DNA of 37,001 bases from Nonomuraea solani (lineage in GTDB: Bacteria; Actinomycetota; Actinomycetes; Streptosporangiales; Streptosporangiaceae): contig NZ_FNVT01000048.1 in assembly GCF_900108335.1 (NCBI RefSeq), forward strand, positions 1 to 37,001. Reading direction: 5' to 3'. The notes below the pieces were generated by a model. The model had not been told where the DNA came from. It saw only the letters and a list, made by a program, of their open reading frames with translations, and searched no databases. Of the stretch, positions 24,201 to 32,900 are shown in pieces (position 1 is the first letter of the stretch; each line of letters opens with the position of its first letter). The position numbers and the translations under genes were made by a program.

Positions 24201-27200
24201 TCGGGGCGGCTACGACGGCGGTGCACTGGTGCTCACTACCGCCCGCTCGACCGCCGGTGGTATCGCCGAGCACCTGGCCACCGAAGTGCGTACTCGCGGT
24301 GAAAAGACTCCTGTGCTATCCGCACTCGTGCTCGGCAACCCCCGTGGAGTGCAACAGTTCACCGACGTCACGAACGGCGGCGGCGTCCTTGTCGGAACCA
24401 AAGGCCTGTGGCAGGGCGTCGACGTCTCCGACGAGCAGCGGATGCGGCTGGTATGGATCAACAAGCTGCCATTCGCACCGTTCGCGGCGCCGGTCATCGA
24501 AGCCCGCCGCGCCGCGATCGCGATGAGGGCGGAAGCGGCGCACGCCGACGATCCAGAGGCGGTCGCGACAGAGCACTACTACCTGCCGCTCGCGGCGCTG
24601 CAACTTAGGCAGGCAGTCGGCCGGCTCATCCGGTCTGAGCGGCACCGTGGTGTGATCATCGTCAGTGATCGCAAACTCGCGGGGCAGACCGCCCTACGAC
24701 GCGCATATCGGCAGACGTTCCTTGGCTCGCTCGAGGAAGGGCTGCTGCGCGACGATCCGGCCACCGGTGAGCGCGGTGGCGGCAACGTGGTGCCGATGGC
24801 CGAGGGATGGGCTCGTATCTGGAGCTTCTTCGCCCGGCACGGCCTGCTTGATGCGGAACGCGCCGCGCTGCTGTCCACGCGAGAAGCACTCGAGGCACAC
24901 ACGATGCTCCCGCAAACCCGAAGAATCCGCAGGCTGGCCCTGACCGCTGCCCAGGTCGCCCGATACCGCTCCGACGGCACCTTGGGCGATGAGGTGCTCG
25001 CCCGCGCCGCTGTCATCGGAGGCTTGCTGCATCTGTCCGAAACGCCGGCTTCACTCAAGCCGTCGCAGCAGGCGGTCATCCGCGCGGTCGCCGAAGGGGC
25101 GAACGTCCTCGGGCTGCTTCCGACCGGTTTCGGTAAGAGCTTCTGTTTCCAACTGCCGGCGCTGGTGCTTCCCGGCGTGACTCTCGTCATCTCGCCGCTG
25201 GTCGCGCTCATGCACGATCAGGCACTCGAACTCAACCGCAGCATCGGAGGCGCGGTGCGCGCGCTCATCGCGCCGCTGCGCGAGTCCAGCAGCCGCGCGG
25301 GTAAGACCGAGGTCGCCGAGCAACTTCTTGGCCATGCTGATCACGGTATCCGCATGGTGTATGTCTCCCCTGAACGACTGTGCCAACGCCGCTTCCGGAA
25401 CATCGTCCGCACCGCGGTCGAAGCCGGCACCATCGCCCGCATCGCACTCGACGAAGCGCACACCTTCGTGCAGTGGGACGACTTCCGGCCGTCCATGAGC
25501 CGGGTGGAGCAGTTCCTGGCCGAACTTCGGCGCGAGCATGGCCTGCGCGTGACCGCGCTGACCGCGACAGCCAACCGCACCGTGCACGCCGGGCTGCGTG
25601 AAGGCGTCTTCGGGCTGCCCAGCGAGGCTCCGGGTGGCCCAGGCGGCGAAGCCGCCGAAGCCGCCGAGGGAACGCTGCTGACCGTACGAGAGAACCCCAT
25701 TCGACCCGAACTGGCGATCTTCCGGCGCACGATCAAGGCAGCTGGCCCAACCATCAGCGCAGGTCTCGCAGAGGAAATCCTTGACGCCGTGGACGGTCAC
25801 GCGATCTTCTACTGCCTGACCGTGAAAGAGGTCGTAGCGCTTCACGCGCATCTTCGCGACTATCTCGGTGAGAGCGGCGTCCGGATTCGAAGATTCCACG
25901 GCCGGCTGACCGAGGCGGAGAAGTCGGCGGTCATGACGGAGTTCCGCGAAGCCCCGCGCAAGGGCGAAGACGGGTTCGCTCCACTGGTGATCGTCGCCAC
26001 GTCGGCGTTCGGGCTGGGTGTCAACCGTCCCGACGTGCGGACAGTGTTCTGCGTCAGCGCACCGACCGATTTGGCCGCTCTATATCAGCAGATTGGTCGG
26101 ATAGGTCGGGACGCGGCCGGAAAAACCATCGTCGGCGCTGACATGCCTGACGCAGCTGAAAACAGCGGGCCTCCGGCCGGTGCTCCTGACAGCGTCGAAG
26201 ACAAGCCACACAACAGAGGTGCGGTGCTGCCCACGAACGTCGGGTTGACGCTGCTGACTGGGCGCGGCCTTCGCACCATTGCCTTCATGACCGGCAGCGA
26301 CTTGCCTGCGGCGCTGCTTGAGCGGATGGGCCGGTCAGTGCTGCTGCGTCGGACGGTGCTGGACCCGGCCGAGGTAGCCGACGAGCTCATCGGTGAGGAT
26401 CTGGCTACCGGGAGGCTGACCCCGGACGAAGCGCGCAAGCCACGCACCGTGGACAGCTATACCGCCGGAGTGGTGCGCGCTTTCACCGCGCTCGCCGGTC
26501 TCGGAGCCGTCACTGACCTTGGCGACTTCCCGCCGTACTGCGCCGTCAAGGCAGGTGAGCTCCTTGGCGTGGCGGCGCGTCCAGCGGCTGCCAGCCTTAA
26601 CAGCGGTGGCCCTGACCTGGACGTGGAACGCCAGGTCGTTACGGCGCTGCTCGCCCTGCCGGTCCGCGCCAGCACGGTGGGCGCGCTGCGGCGCAATCAC
26701 CTCGATGTCGTGCGGCTGGAGGCGTACCTGGCCGGTCAGGTGCCTGAGTACCGTAACGTCGCCGACGACGCGGCTGGGACGTGGCAGTTGCTGGCCGACC
26801 TGCATGACCGTGGACTTCTTGACGTGTCGGCTGCCCCGAGCCGACGTCTGGTCACCGGTCTCGCCGTGCACACGAGCAAACTGCCGGCGGCATTCTTGGA
26901 TGCCTTGTCCGGCAAGATTGCCCGCGCTGCTGAAGAGATCCGGCTGCTACGTGACTTCTTCACCGACTCGACCACCTGCGCCAATCGCAAGCTCGCCGAC
27001 TACTTCGGTGTCGCCGACCTGCCCCCTGGCTGCTGTTCCACAGCTGCGAACCGGTGTTCAGCGTGTTGGGACACGCCGACATGGCCGTCGGGAGAGAGCA
27101 AACCAGCCGTTGCGGTCGCGCTCGAAACGCCGCGGCCACGCCCGGCGGGTGCACGCGTCGACGCCGCGCATCGGCGCAAGCGGCTGGACGAACAAGTTTT

Positions 27201-27534
27201 TCGGCTTGTATGGGAAGTGTTCCACGGAGTGCACGCCCGCGACGTGCTCCGGGCACTACGTGGCGAGGACACCTACTATTCGACGCACACGCGGCGCCGC
27301 GTGCGGTTGAGGACAGGCCTCATCAACAGCCGATATTTCGGAGCGAACCCGGGTGTGCGGCTGGCCGATGTGGAGAGTTCCCTAGCCCGGCTATCTGCAG
27401 AAGGACGTGTTGTGCCCGTCGGCGCTCGGTGGCGCGAAGCTGGTCACGTACGCCGTGAGAGCCGTCATCGTGCCCGACCGGCCACCGCAGCAACGGCAGG
27501 CTCAGCCACGGCGGGAACCGGAGGTGCGTTATGA
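21274..27534 (+). CDS. wHTH - DEDDh exonuclease - XPD/DinG-type helicase - RecQ helicase fusion (2,086 aa)
   Basis: First gene of the cluster (ATG 21274, weak TGGGG ribosome site). Residues 13-74 form a winged-helix-like region. Residues about 95-260 are a DnaQ-fold 3'-5' exonuclease with D101 and E103 in ALDVEAVV, D195 in NGTESDFPLL, and H251/D256 in WHDAGDDAALL, a complete DEDDh set. Next is an SF2 helicase of XPD/DinG type: Walker A EAPTGTGKSF (K410), DEAH at 615-618 in LIVDEAHQLEDA, and motif VI QAVGRLIRSER (about 1113-1123). Its Fe-S cysteines are absent, and there is an acidic insert near 790-830. The last part is a RecQ-type helicase: LLPTGFGKSFCFQLPAL (K1288), DEAH 1393-1396, TALTATANRT, and QQIGRIGRDAAG (R1609, R1612). 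It is followed by a RecQ-like zinc site (C1902, C1920, C1921, C1928, C1931) and a winged helix. It probably unwinds and degrades DNA ends or branched intermediates. Confidence 0.9.
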   Translation: MAKAAGEAGAVLPAAARRLIDLVAERADGVTSEELTAIAQKRFPGLHPRRVADFVSRAVAAGALVMSADRLTVSGGGDESPEVTLEAGTASSRPVRAVALDVEAVVRTMATEPFLDKRIFQIGAVRFGTDAAWIAAEPRRDWFVELPDETWEIRSAELRERHTVSAVEQAKALLELHACTADADVIVTYNGTESDFPLLAAAYEKEGLPMLAPALVDAYYLALAFWPTDASHRLANLADTLGLDRSDLRWHDAGDDAALLTRLLTRASEHMAAWPLDLVNMIASVCADSMAWTLVRHLAAATSGAAPGHLLGEVRAYGVAEVASVLGSLLDSHRPRRSPAGTPATSHGLLSIDVSLLGPDGRVDPVLLASVIHGADAKRRPAQEQMTTALHGWAKEGVSALVEAPTGTGKSFAVLAAALDWLAGGPQRTAIVTTFTKQLQAQLAGDVARLDRVVPGLLEISDVVKGQSNRLSLRALNVVLSDATTFDATSRARSTARNRFLSRAAFRELVVYLTLRLRASTDVLSSWSARSVDIVDVPAFFTQYAGPALPVWLESLSQASNGEYPSQAGTRVAAHTDVVREALTSHRLLLANHALLLAHLDDLSTLGPETLLIVDEAHQLEDAATSALTTAVDYRMVEDLYSELAAWTDTARRSAERNAAREAVSNLGLLLDHEQLPRVAGQVFDVRGAGAGIVVGSRTVTLASAYAGSAGVGQVRTLTALLLRLAGQCEALSGALFAYLNTHAHQLDFFETERIRGLLTRCLQVKEFSRTIVAHVDGILGPTPAADATADSDEENADDTLEDELGEDVGDGEEPDPADPDDPIDAVDTSSLRLASLPPGTSNQVVYAEELEALRAGLRSYRFRVASSPIELASDDLWRRFLATFARTYYVSATLRVAGQWHFIRDRLGLPADIATLHLPTPFDYARQCELVCFSDFPSWAEQTEGAMRTVAHQLAGYTQEMVRPVDVPGEAPPGSRGGYDGGALVLTTARSTAGGIAEHLATEVRTRGEKTPVLSALVLGNPRGVQQFTDVTNGGGVLVGTKGLWQGVDVSDEQRMRLVWINKLPFAPFAAPVIEARRAAIAMRAEAAHADDPEAVATEHYYLPLAALQLRQAVGRLIRSERHRGVIIVSDRKLAGQTALRRAYRQTFLGSLEEGLLRDDPATGERGGGNVVPMAEGWARIWSFFARHGLLDAERAALLSTREALEAHTMLPQTRRIRRLALTAAQVARYRSDGTLGDEVLARAAVIGGLLHLSETPASLKPSQQAVIRAVAEGANVLGLLPTGFGKSFCFQLPALVLPGVTLVISPLVALMHDQALELNRSIGGAVRALIAPLRESSSRAGKTEVAEQLLGHADHGIRMVYVSPERLCQRRFRNIVRTAVEAGTIARIALDEAHTFVQWDDFRPSMSRVEQFLAELRREHGLRVTALTATANRTVHAGLREGVFGLPSEAPGGPGGEAAEAAEGTLLTVRENPIRPELAIFRRTIKAAGPTISAGLAEEILDAVDGHAIFYCLTVKEVVALHAHLRDYLGESGVRIRRFHGRLTEAEKSAVMTEFREAPRKGEDGFAPLVIVATSAFGLGVNRPDVRTVFCVSAPTDLAALYQQIGRIGRDAAGKTIVGADMPDAAENSGPPAGAPDSVEDKPHNRGAVLPTNVGLTLLTGRGLRTIAFMTGSDLPAALLERMGRSVLLRRTVLDPAEVADELIGEDLATGRLTPDEARKPRTVDSYTAGVVRAFTALAGLGAVTDLGDFPPYCAVKAGELLGVAARPAAASLNSGGPDLDVERQVVTALLALPVRASTVGALRRNHLDVVRLEAYLAGQVPEYRNVADDAAGTWQLLADLHDRGLLDVSAAPSRRLVTGLAVHTSKLPAAFLDALSGKIARAAEEIRLLRDFFTDSTTCANRKLADYFGVADLPPGCCSTAANRCSACWDTPTWPSGESKPAVAVALETPRPRPAGARVDAAHRRKRLDEQVFRLVWEVFHGVHARDVLRALRGEDTYYSTHTRRRVRLRTGLINSRYFGANPGVRLADVESSLARLSAEGRVVPVGARWREAGHVRRESRHRARPATAATAGSATAGTGGAL

Positions 27535-29891
27535 CAGATCTAAGCGACCGTCACGTCGAAGCTCCCATGATTTCTCCTCGAACAACCATGACGGAACCGC
27601 TATGGCGCCCGTTCGAGGAAGACCCGCTCCTCACACCGACAATGGCGCTGGGATGGGACGCCACAACGTCCTATGACCGTGACCGGTTGGCCCGATACCT
27701 AGGCGCGCTTGTCTCCGCCCGCCGCGCGCCGGTACATGTCAACGTGGCGTTCAACGCGGTGTATTTCGGCTATGACGTTAGCACCGGTGGGTACGTCGGC
27801 GGCCCGTTGGACCTGTTTGCCTTCCCGCAGGTGCGCTTGGGAGAGTCCACTGAAGCGCTGCCTGTCGGCGCAATGGTCAACATCGATGCCGGAGATCAGC
27901 CGCTATTCGCCGAGATCGTCTACAAAGAGCGTGCGCATCCGGCGCTGGAAGCCGACGGCGCGATGCCGGACTGGCTCAGCGGCGCGCCATCGGGCATGAC
28001 CGGACCCGGAACCAGGCATGCGCTAGCTGACAGGCCAGTGGTACGTGAACGTCTGATCATCGATCCTGACGCGTTTGGGCAAGGGCTCTCCGTCACGCCG
28101 TCTCGTCTGGAGAGGCTGCGTCAGCGTGGCCGATGGCTGGATACGGACGGGCACCTGCTGCTGGACGCTCACTATGCGACCCCGCGCGACGCGGAGCTGG
28201 ACGACATAGCGTTCTACGCACAGTACCTACTCACCCGAGGGCGTGATCTGCTGCGCAGCGCGGCGGCGCCATTGCCGCTGACGACCGTGCTGTCCGACGA
28301 TGCCAGCGAGGAGCAGTTGGCCGCCGCGCTGGTCGGGATGCTTCGCACTGTCGCCGACGCGCTCGCGAGTCTTCCAGAGCTGCGCATATGGCACGGCTAT
28401 GCCTTCACTCGCCGGTCATTGACGGCCCGGCTCCGTGATACCGGGCCGCTTGGTGGAGATGACCTGGGTACTCTCGCCGTGCAATTGGCACGAAACGCTG
28501 TGCCGTCGCGCCTAAACCGATGGGCTCCGAGCCGACGGGTCACCTACACTGCCGTGGGGCCGCGGCTACGTGGTGTGCGCGACGGTGGTACGCAGCTCAG
28601 CGGCGTCGATTATGCGCTCACGGTCTGCCATGCCAATGCTGTCATCAGCGATTACGCCCGTCGCGAGATGAACGAGAAAACAGGGCTCCTGCCAGGACAG
28701 GTTCATTTGCGCCTTGACGACCCTGGGCAAGGCGGCGGCGTATGGCGCGCCGAGCACCCCGACAGCAAGTATGTCCAGATCGATGTGACTGAGCCGCTAG
28801 GCCTTGGCTGGCTGTCGACCTTGCCACCAAAGTCAGAGCTTGCCCGACCGGAGCCGCAGCCCGATCCGATACTCGAGCTTGGGCCCGAGCTGATCATGGT
28901 ACAGCCCGAGTCGGAAGACGCTGGTGGCCTTGGAGAACTCACCATCACCGACAGCCAAATCACATGGACGCAGGCGCTGCGGCTGATTCACCTGCTCGAG
29001 GGCCGTATGCCGCTGCCTGCGGCCATCTGCACCCAGATGCGCGATGCCGGACTGAGCGGCGTGCGGCTGCGGCTCATGCTCTCGCACGACGGATATGATC
29101 TCGACTCTGCCGAAGCCACTCAGACCGTTGAGACGGATCTGTTCGCGAACCCACAGATGACGCGCATCGAGTGGCCGCTGGAATTCTTCGCTGGCATCGT
29201 GCTTACGTGCACCTGGGGGCGCGGGGCCGGCACAGTCCGCGCGTCGACAGCCCTCCTTGAGAGGCCGGTCACCATCGATGAAATGACCATCGAACACCGC
29301 TATGACCCGCGTATCGTCACTCGTGACGCTGGCCCCGGGCAACCACGCCACACCGGTCGGCTGGCCGGCACCGAAGCGCTGACGCTGCCGCAGCGCGTGC
29401 TGCGCGCGGTTCGCCGGCTCGGGCTTCTCGACCCAGCCGGACGCGCAGTGCTTTGCCGTGCCCACCTACCGGCCGCCGTGTACGGCACCGCTGAGGATCA
29501 CGCGATTGCCGAACTCGAAGGCGTTGTCGATGCATTGCTGGCAACCGGCGACCTACGCGGCGATGTCGGCAGCGTCAGCGCCAGTGGGCAGTTGTGCTGG
29601 CCTCTCACTCCCGGCGCGCCCACTGTGCCGCTCGTCATCTACGAACCCCGTCCGGTGCAAGGCCCTGCACGCCCCGTTGCATCGTCTCGGCGCGGTCAGC
29701 TCCAGTCGCGGTTCGTGCGGGCCCATCCTGTCGCCGGGCACCTGCGGCGGATTGGTGATCTCGGCTGGAAGAGCAGGGAAGAGGCCCGACAGGCGTACCG
29801 CGAAGATCGTGCACGGTTTCGCCTTGCCGGCCCCGCCGAACTTCCCGACGGCTACACCTACATCCGGCCGCATTCGCGCGGCACCTCGTGA
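27531..29891 (+). CDS. Uncharacterised 786-aa protein of the helicase cluster
   Basis: The ATG at 27531 overlaps the stop of the helicase fusion (ATGA), so the two are translationally coupled. I do not recognise a family. The N-terminal half mixes strands and helices (VHVNVAFNAVYFGYDVSTGG, then VNIDAGDQPLFAEIVYKER), and the middle contains RKRQ-poor, beta-rich stretches such as ADPGQGGGVWRAEHP-like turns. Around residues 613-690 the sequence LTLPQRVLRAVRRLGLLDPA and the following ELEGVVDALLATGDLRGDVG look like a winged helix of the kind that ends large ATP-dependent complexes. The basic C-terminus (GWKSREEARQAYREDRARFR) may touch nucleic acid. No signal peptide, membrane helix or catalytic triad is visible. 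Likely a structural or recruiting subunit. Confidence 0.8.
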   Translation: MTDLSDRHVEAPMISPRTTMTEPLWRPFEEDPLLTPTMALGWDATTSYDRDRLARYLGALVSARRAPVHVNVAFNAVYFGYDVSTGGYVGGPLDLFAFPQVRLGESTEALPVGAMVNIDAGDQPLFAEIVYKERAHPALEADGAMPDWLSGAPSGMTGPGTRHALADRPVVRERLIIDPDAFGQGLSVTPSRLERLRQRGRWLDTDGHLLLDAHYATPRDAELDDIAFYAQYLLTRGRDLLRSAAAPLPLTTVLSDDASEEQLAAALVGMLRTVADALASLPELRIWHGYAFTRRSLTARLRDTGPLGGDDLGTLAVQLARNAVPSRLNRWAPSRRVTYTAVGPRLRGVRDGGTQLSGVDYALTVCHANAVISDYARREMNEKTGLLPGQVHLRLDDPGQGGGVWRAEHPDSKYVQIDVTEPLGLGWLSTLPPKSELARPEPQPDPILELGPELIMVQPESEDAGGLGELTITDSQITWTQALRLIHLLEGRMPLPAAICTQMRDAGLSGVRLRLMLSHDGYDLDSAEATQTVETDLFANPQMTRIEWPLEFFAGIVLTCTWGRGAGTVRASTALLERPVTIDEMTIEHRYDPRIVTRDAGPGQPRHTGRLAGTEALTLPQRVLRAVRRLGLLDPAGRAVLCRAHLPAAVYGTAEDHAIAELEGVVDALLATGDLRGDVGSVSASGQLCWPLTPGAPTVPLVIYEPRPVQGPARPVASSRRGQLQSRFVRAHPVAGHLRRIGDLGWKSREEARQAYREDRARFRLAGPAELPDGYTYIRPHSRGTS

Positions 29892-29978
29892 GCAGCGGCA
29901 CTGGCCAGCCCGACCCGTGCGACACGTGCAAAATCTTTATCCGGTCAATTCCACCGGCTTCGTTCCTGGGGAGGCTTC

Positions 29979-32900
29979 ATGGCCCGTCACGTCCGTAGCA
30001 GTTGCCTACACGGTGAGACGTTCACGCCGTACCCTGTCTTGTCCGAACCGGCCTGGCCTCTTGGGCAGGATCACGAGCGTGATGCAGCGTTGAGCGAGTT
30101 GTCCGCAGCGCTCATGGCGTGTCCAGCACCGATGTCGTCAGCATTGTCTGAGCTGACACCGCAGGACGTCGGTAAGGCCTTGTCGGCGACACCCCAAGCA
30201 CGGCGGCCGCTGGTCTTGCGACCACTCGGGCTCACGATCACACCCTCCAAGGTCGGTCCGCTTCTCTGCCGCGACGTGCTCATGCGGATGAAGCGTGCCG
30301 ATGACCATCCCGCCCAGCATGCCGCAGCCGCCCTGACCGGAGCGGTGCTCAAAGACCTGCAGACGAACGTCGTGATGCAGGAAGGGTCCTCACCTCTTGT
30401 GCGAGACCCGGCCACGCACTGGTCGCCAGCGTTGGCCCGTGTCGCCCTGTGGGCCAGCGGATTCTCCTCCGTGCGCGACGCCCGCTTGTGGTTGTGGGCG
30501 AGTGGGCAGCCGTGGTTTCGGCCGAGCTCCGTCACCGATCAACATGTTGCCGCAGTCATCGCGGCCGCCAGCAAGGTCATCGAGATTTCTCCCACCTTCA
30601 ACTTCTCCAACGACCGGAACGACGCTCCGGCTGACTCCATCAACGCTTACAAGCCGCCTGGGGACGCGAGAGCGGAGGAGTCGGACACCTCGTTGGATTT
30701 CTGGCCCGAGCCATCGGCGCCAGCTGACGACAGCGGTGAGGCGGGCATCGTGGCTTCCGCCACCGCCCAACAGTCCGGCGTCGTGGGCGACGAAGAGGGG
30801 CATGCCATGACGGCGAGCATCCAGGACGACCATATCGACGTGTTGAGGCAGGCCAGCGACAACCTGAGGCAGGCACTGCTGCAGGCCGTGCCTGTGGCGC
30901 AGCGAATACTCGACAGAGTCACGGCGGACCGGCCCCCGGCCGCCGATGACCTCAGCGTGATCACCACTGCGCGTACCTCATTCGACGACGCCGTGGCCAG
31001 GTTGCAGGCGGCCGGCACCACCCAAGCCCCCGAGACGGGGGAGGGGGTGCGGGCCGCGCTCAATGAGCTCATCACGGCCGCTGACGACGCGCCTGAGCGC
31101 GCCAAACTCGCGCGGCTACGAGATATCCACGCCCCCGCCGGCAATGCGATGCTCATGACTGCGCTGGCCGAGGCGCAACGGCGCGCCGACGTTCTGGCTG
31201 CCTCTTCGGCCTGGACGCCTGCCGAACGCAGCAGCGCCATCGCACTGGCCATGCTTCACGAACTTTCCGATCCCGGCACCGCCGCACCGCAGGTGGTGGC
31301 ATTGCAGCAGCAATTCGTCCAGACCCATCCGGATCTGGCCCTGCTCGCCATCACTGCGGCTCAGCTGACTCGATCACCCGCCGCCAACACGCAGGCCGTG
31401 ACCATGGAGAAGCCCAAAGCCCTGGCTGACGACGGAGCAGGCGCGAAAGCCGTTGAACGGGCCACGGGTGACGATGAGGCTTCCTCGGCGGTCGACAGCA
31501 CCTCGGTGCCTACGTATCCGGAGTCGTCAGAGCTCCCCTACATTGAGCCGTCCACAGCCTCGTCCGATGTCCATCCGATGCCTGAGCCGAGTACCGCAGA
31601 AGCCGCCGACCAGAAACCCGCAACGGTAAGCGACGAAGTCATTGCACATGCTCACCTGGTCCAGAGCATCGCTGATCTCATTCGGACTCAGCGATTCGGG
31701 CTGGCCGCCGCCGTCGCACAGGCGGGTCAATGGACGACCAGCCGCCAGGCCATGCTGCGCATCGCGGCATTGTCCGACGCGGTTCGGAGCGAGACGGGCA
31801 CGGTCAACGCCGCACTGCGAGGCGAGCTCACCACCCTGGACAGGGCGGCCGCCAGCGCCGACTCACCCAGCGCACTGATCATCGTGGCATCACTGGTGCG
31901 GGCCGCACTCGCGACTGGGGAGCCTACGACCGGCGCCGTACTCACCGAACTTGCCGCACGCGTCGAACCCAACCTCGCCGCCGTCGCCGAGCAGGTTGGA
32001 GGACGCGCGCTCAAAGGCCTCCTCATCGGCGCTCCGCCCCTCACCGCGCTCGCCGACGTCAGCGAAGTCGAACAGTCGGCGCGCGCCGCCAGTGATACAG
32101 CTCGCAAAATGCTCAGACCCCGCACGATACGGTTCAAACGTGCGACCGACGTCGCCAAGGCGTGGATGGCCTCTGACGGGCTGCTCGGCCGGCCACTCAC
32201 CATAGCCGCCAACAACCAGCACTCCGCCGTACACGAGGTCACCAACGCCATCCAGCGGCTCGGCGACCCCGCACACATCGCCCGCGAGATCGACGCACTC
32301 GACCGCGAGCTGAGGGGAACCTCCGGTAAGCCGCTCCAAGGCGCCGGTCGGCAAAACCTCGTCAATCTTGCCCAGGAAGCCATGCAGACGCTGGTCGGCT
32401 GGGCTGAGGCAGTGCTGGCTCTGCAACGATCTGGTACCGCGCAGGAATGGATGACGGGAGATGTCGCCGACATGCGCGCCGCAGTGCTCGCAAGGCGCCA
32501 AGCGGTGCTGGCCGCCTTGGCGGCACAGGCGCAGCACACCGACCCATTGCTGGCGGCCGCGTCCCGAGCGGCTGCCTCGTCGCTGGAGGTGACGTTCTCT
32601 GTGCTCGCAGGTGAGGCTGCATTTCCCGCTGGCGAGCCCACGGCGACATTTGTTCTCACCGCTGAGCTGCTCAAAGTGCCCGGTGCGGTGGTGGACGCTA
32701 CTCTCAGCCGCGTCACCGTTCCGGCAGGCACAACGGTCGAGCAGCTTCTGGCCGTCGTCCACCACACCTGGACCGACGCCGTCCTCATGCACGTCGCAGC
32801 CGAGAACTTCGACGCCGCGGACTTCCTCCTCACCGCCGCCACTTCGAACCTGCTGCCTGGCGCGTTCGAGCACAACATCAGTGACGACGCCGCAGTGGCG

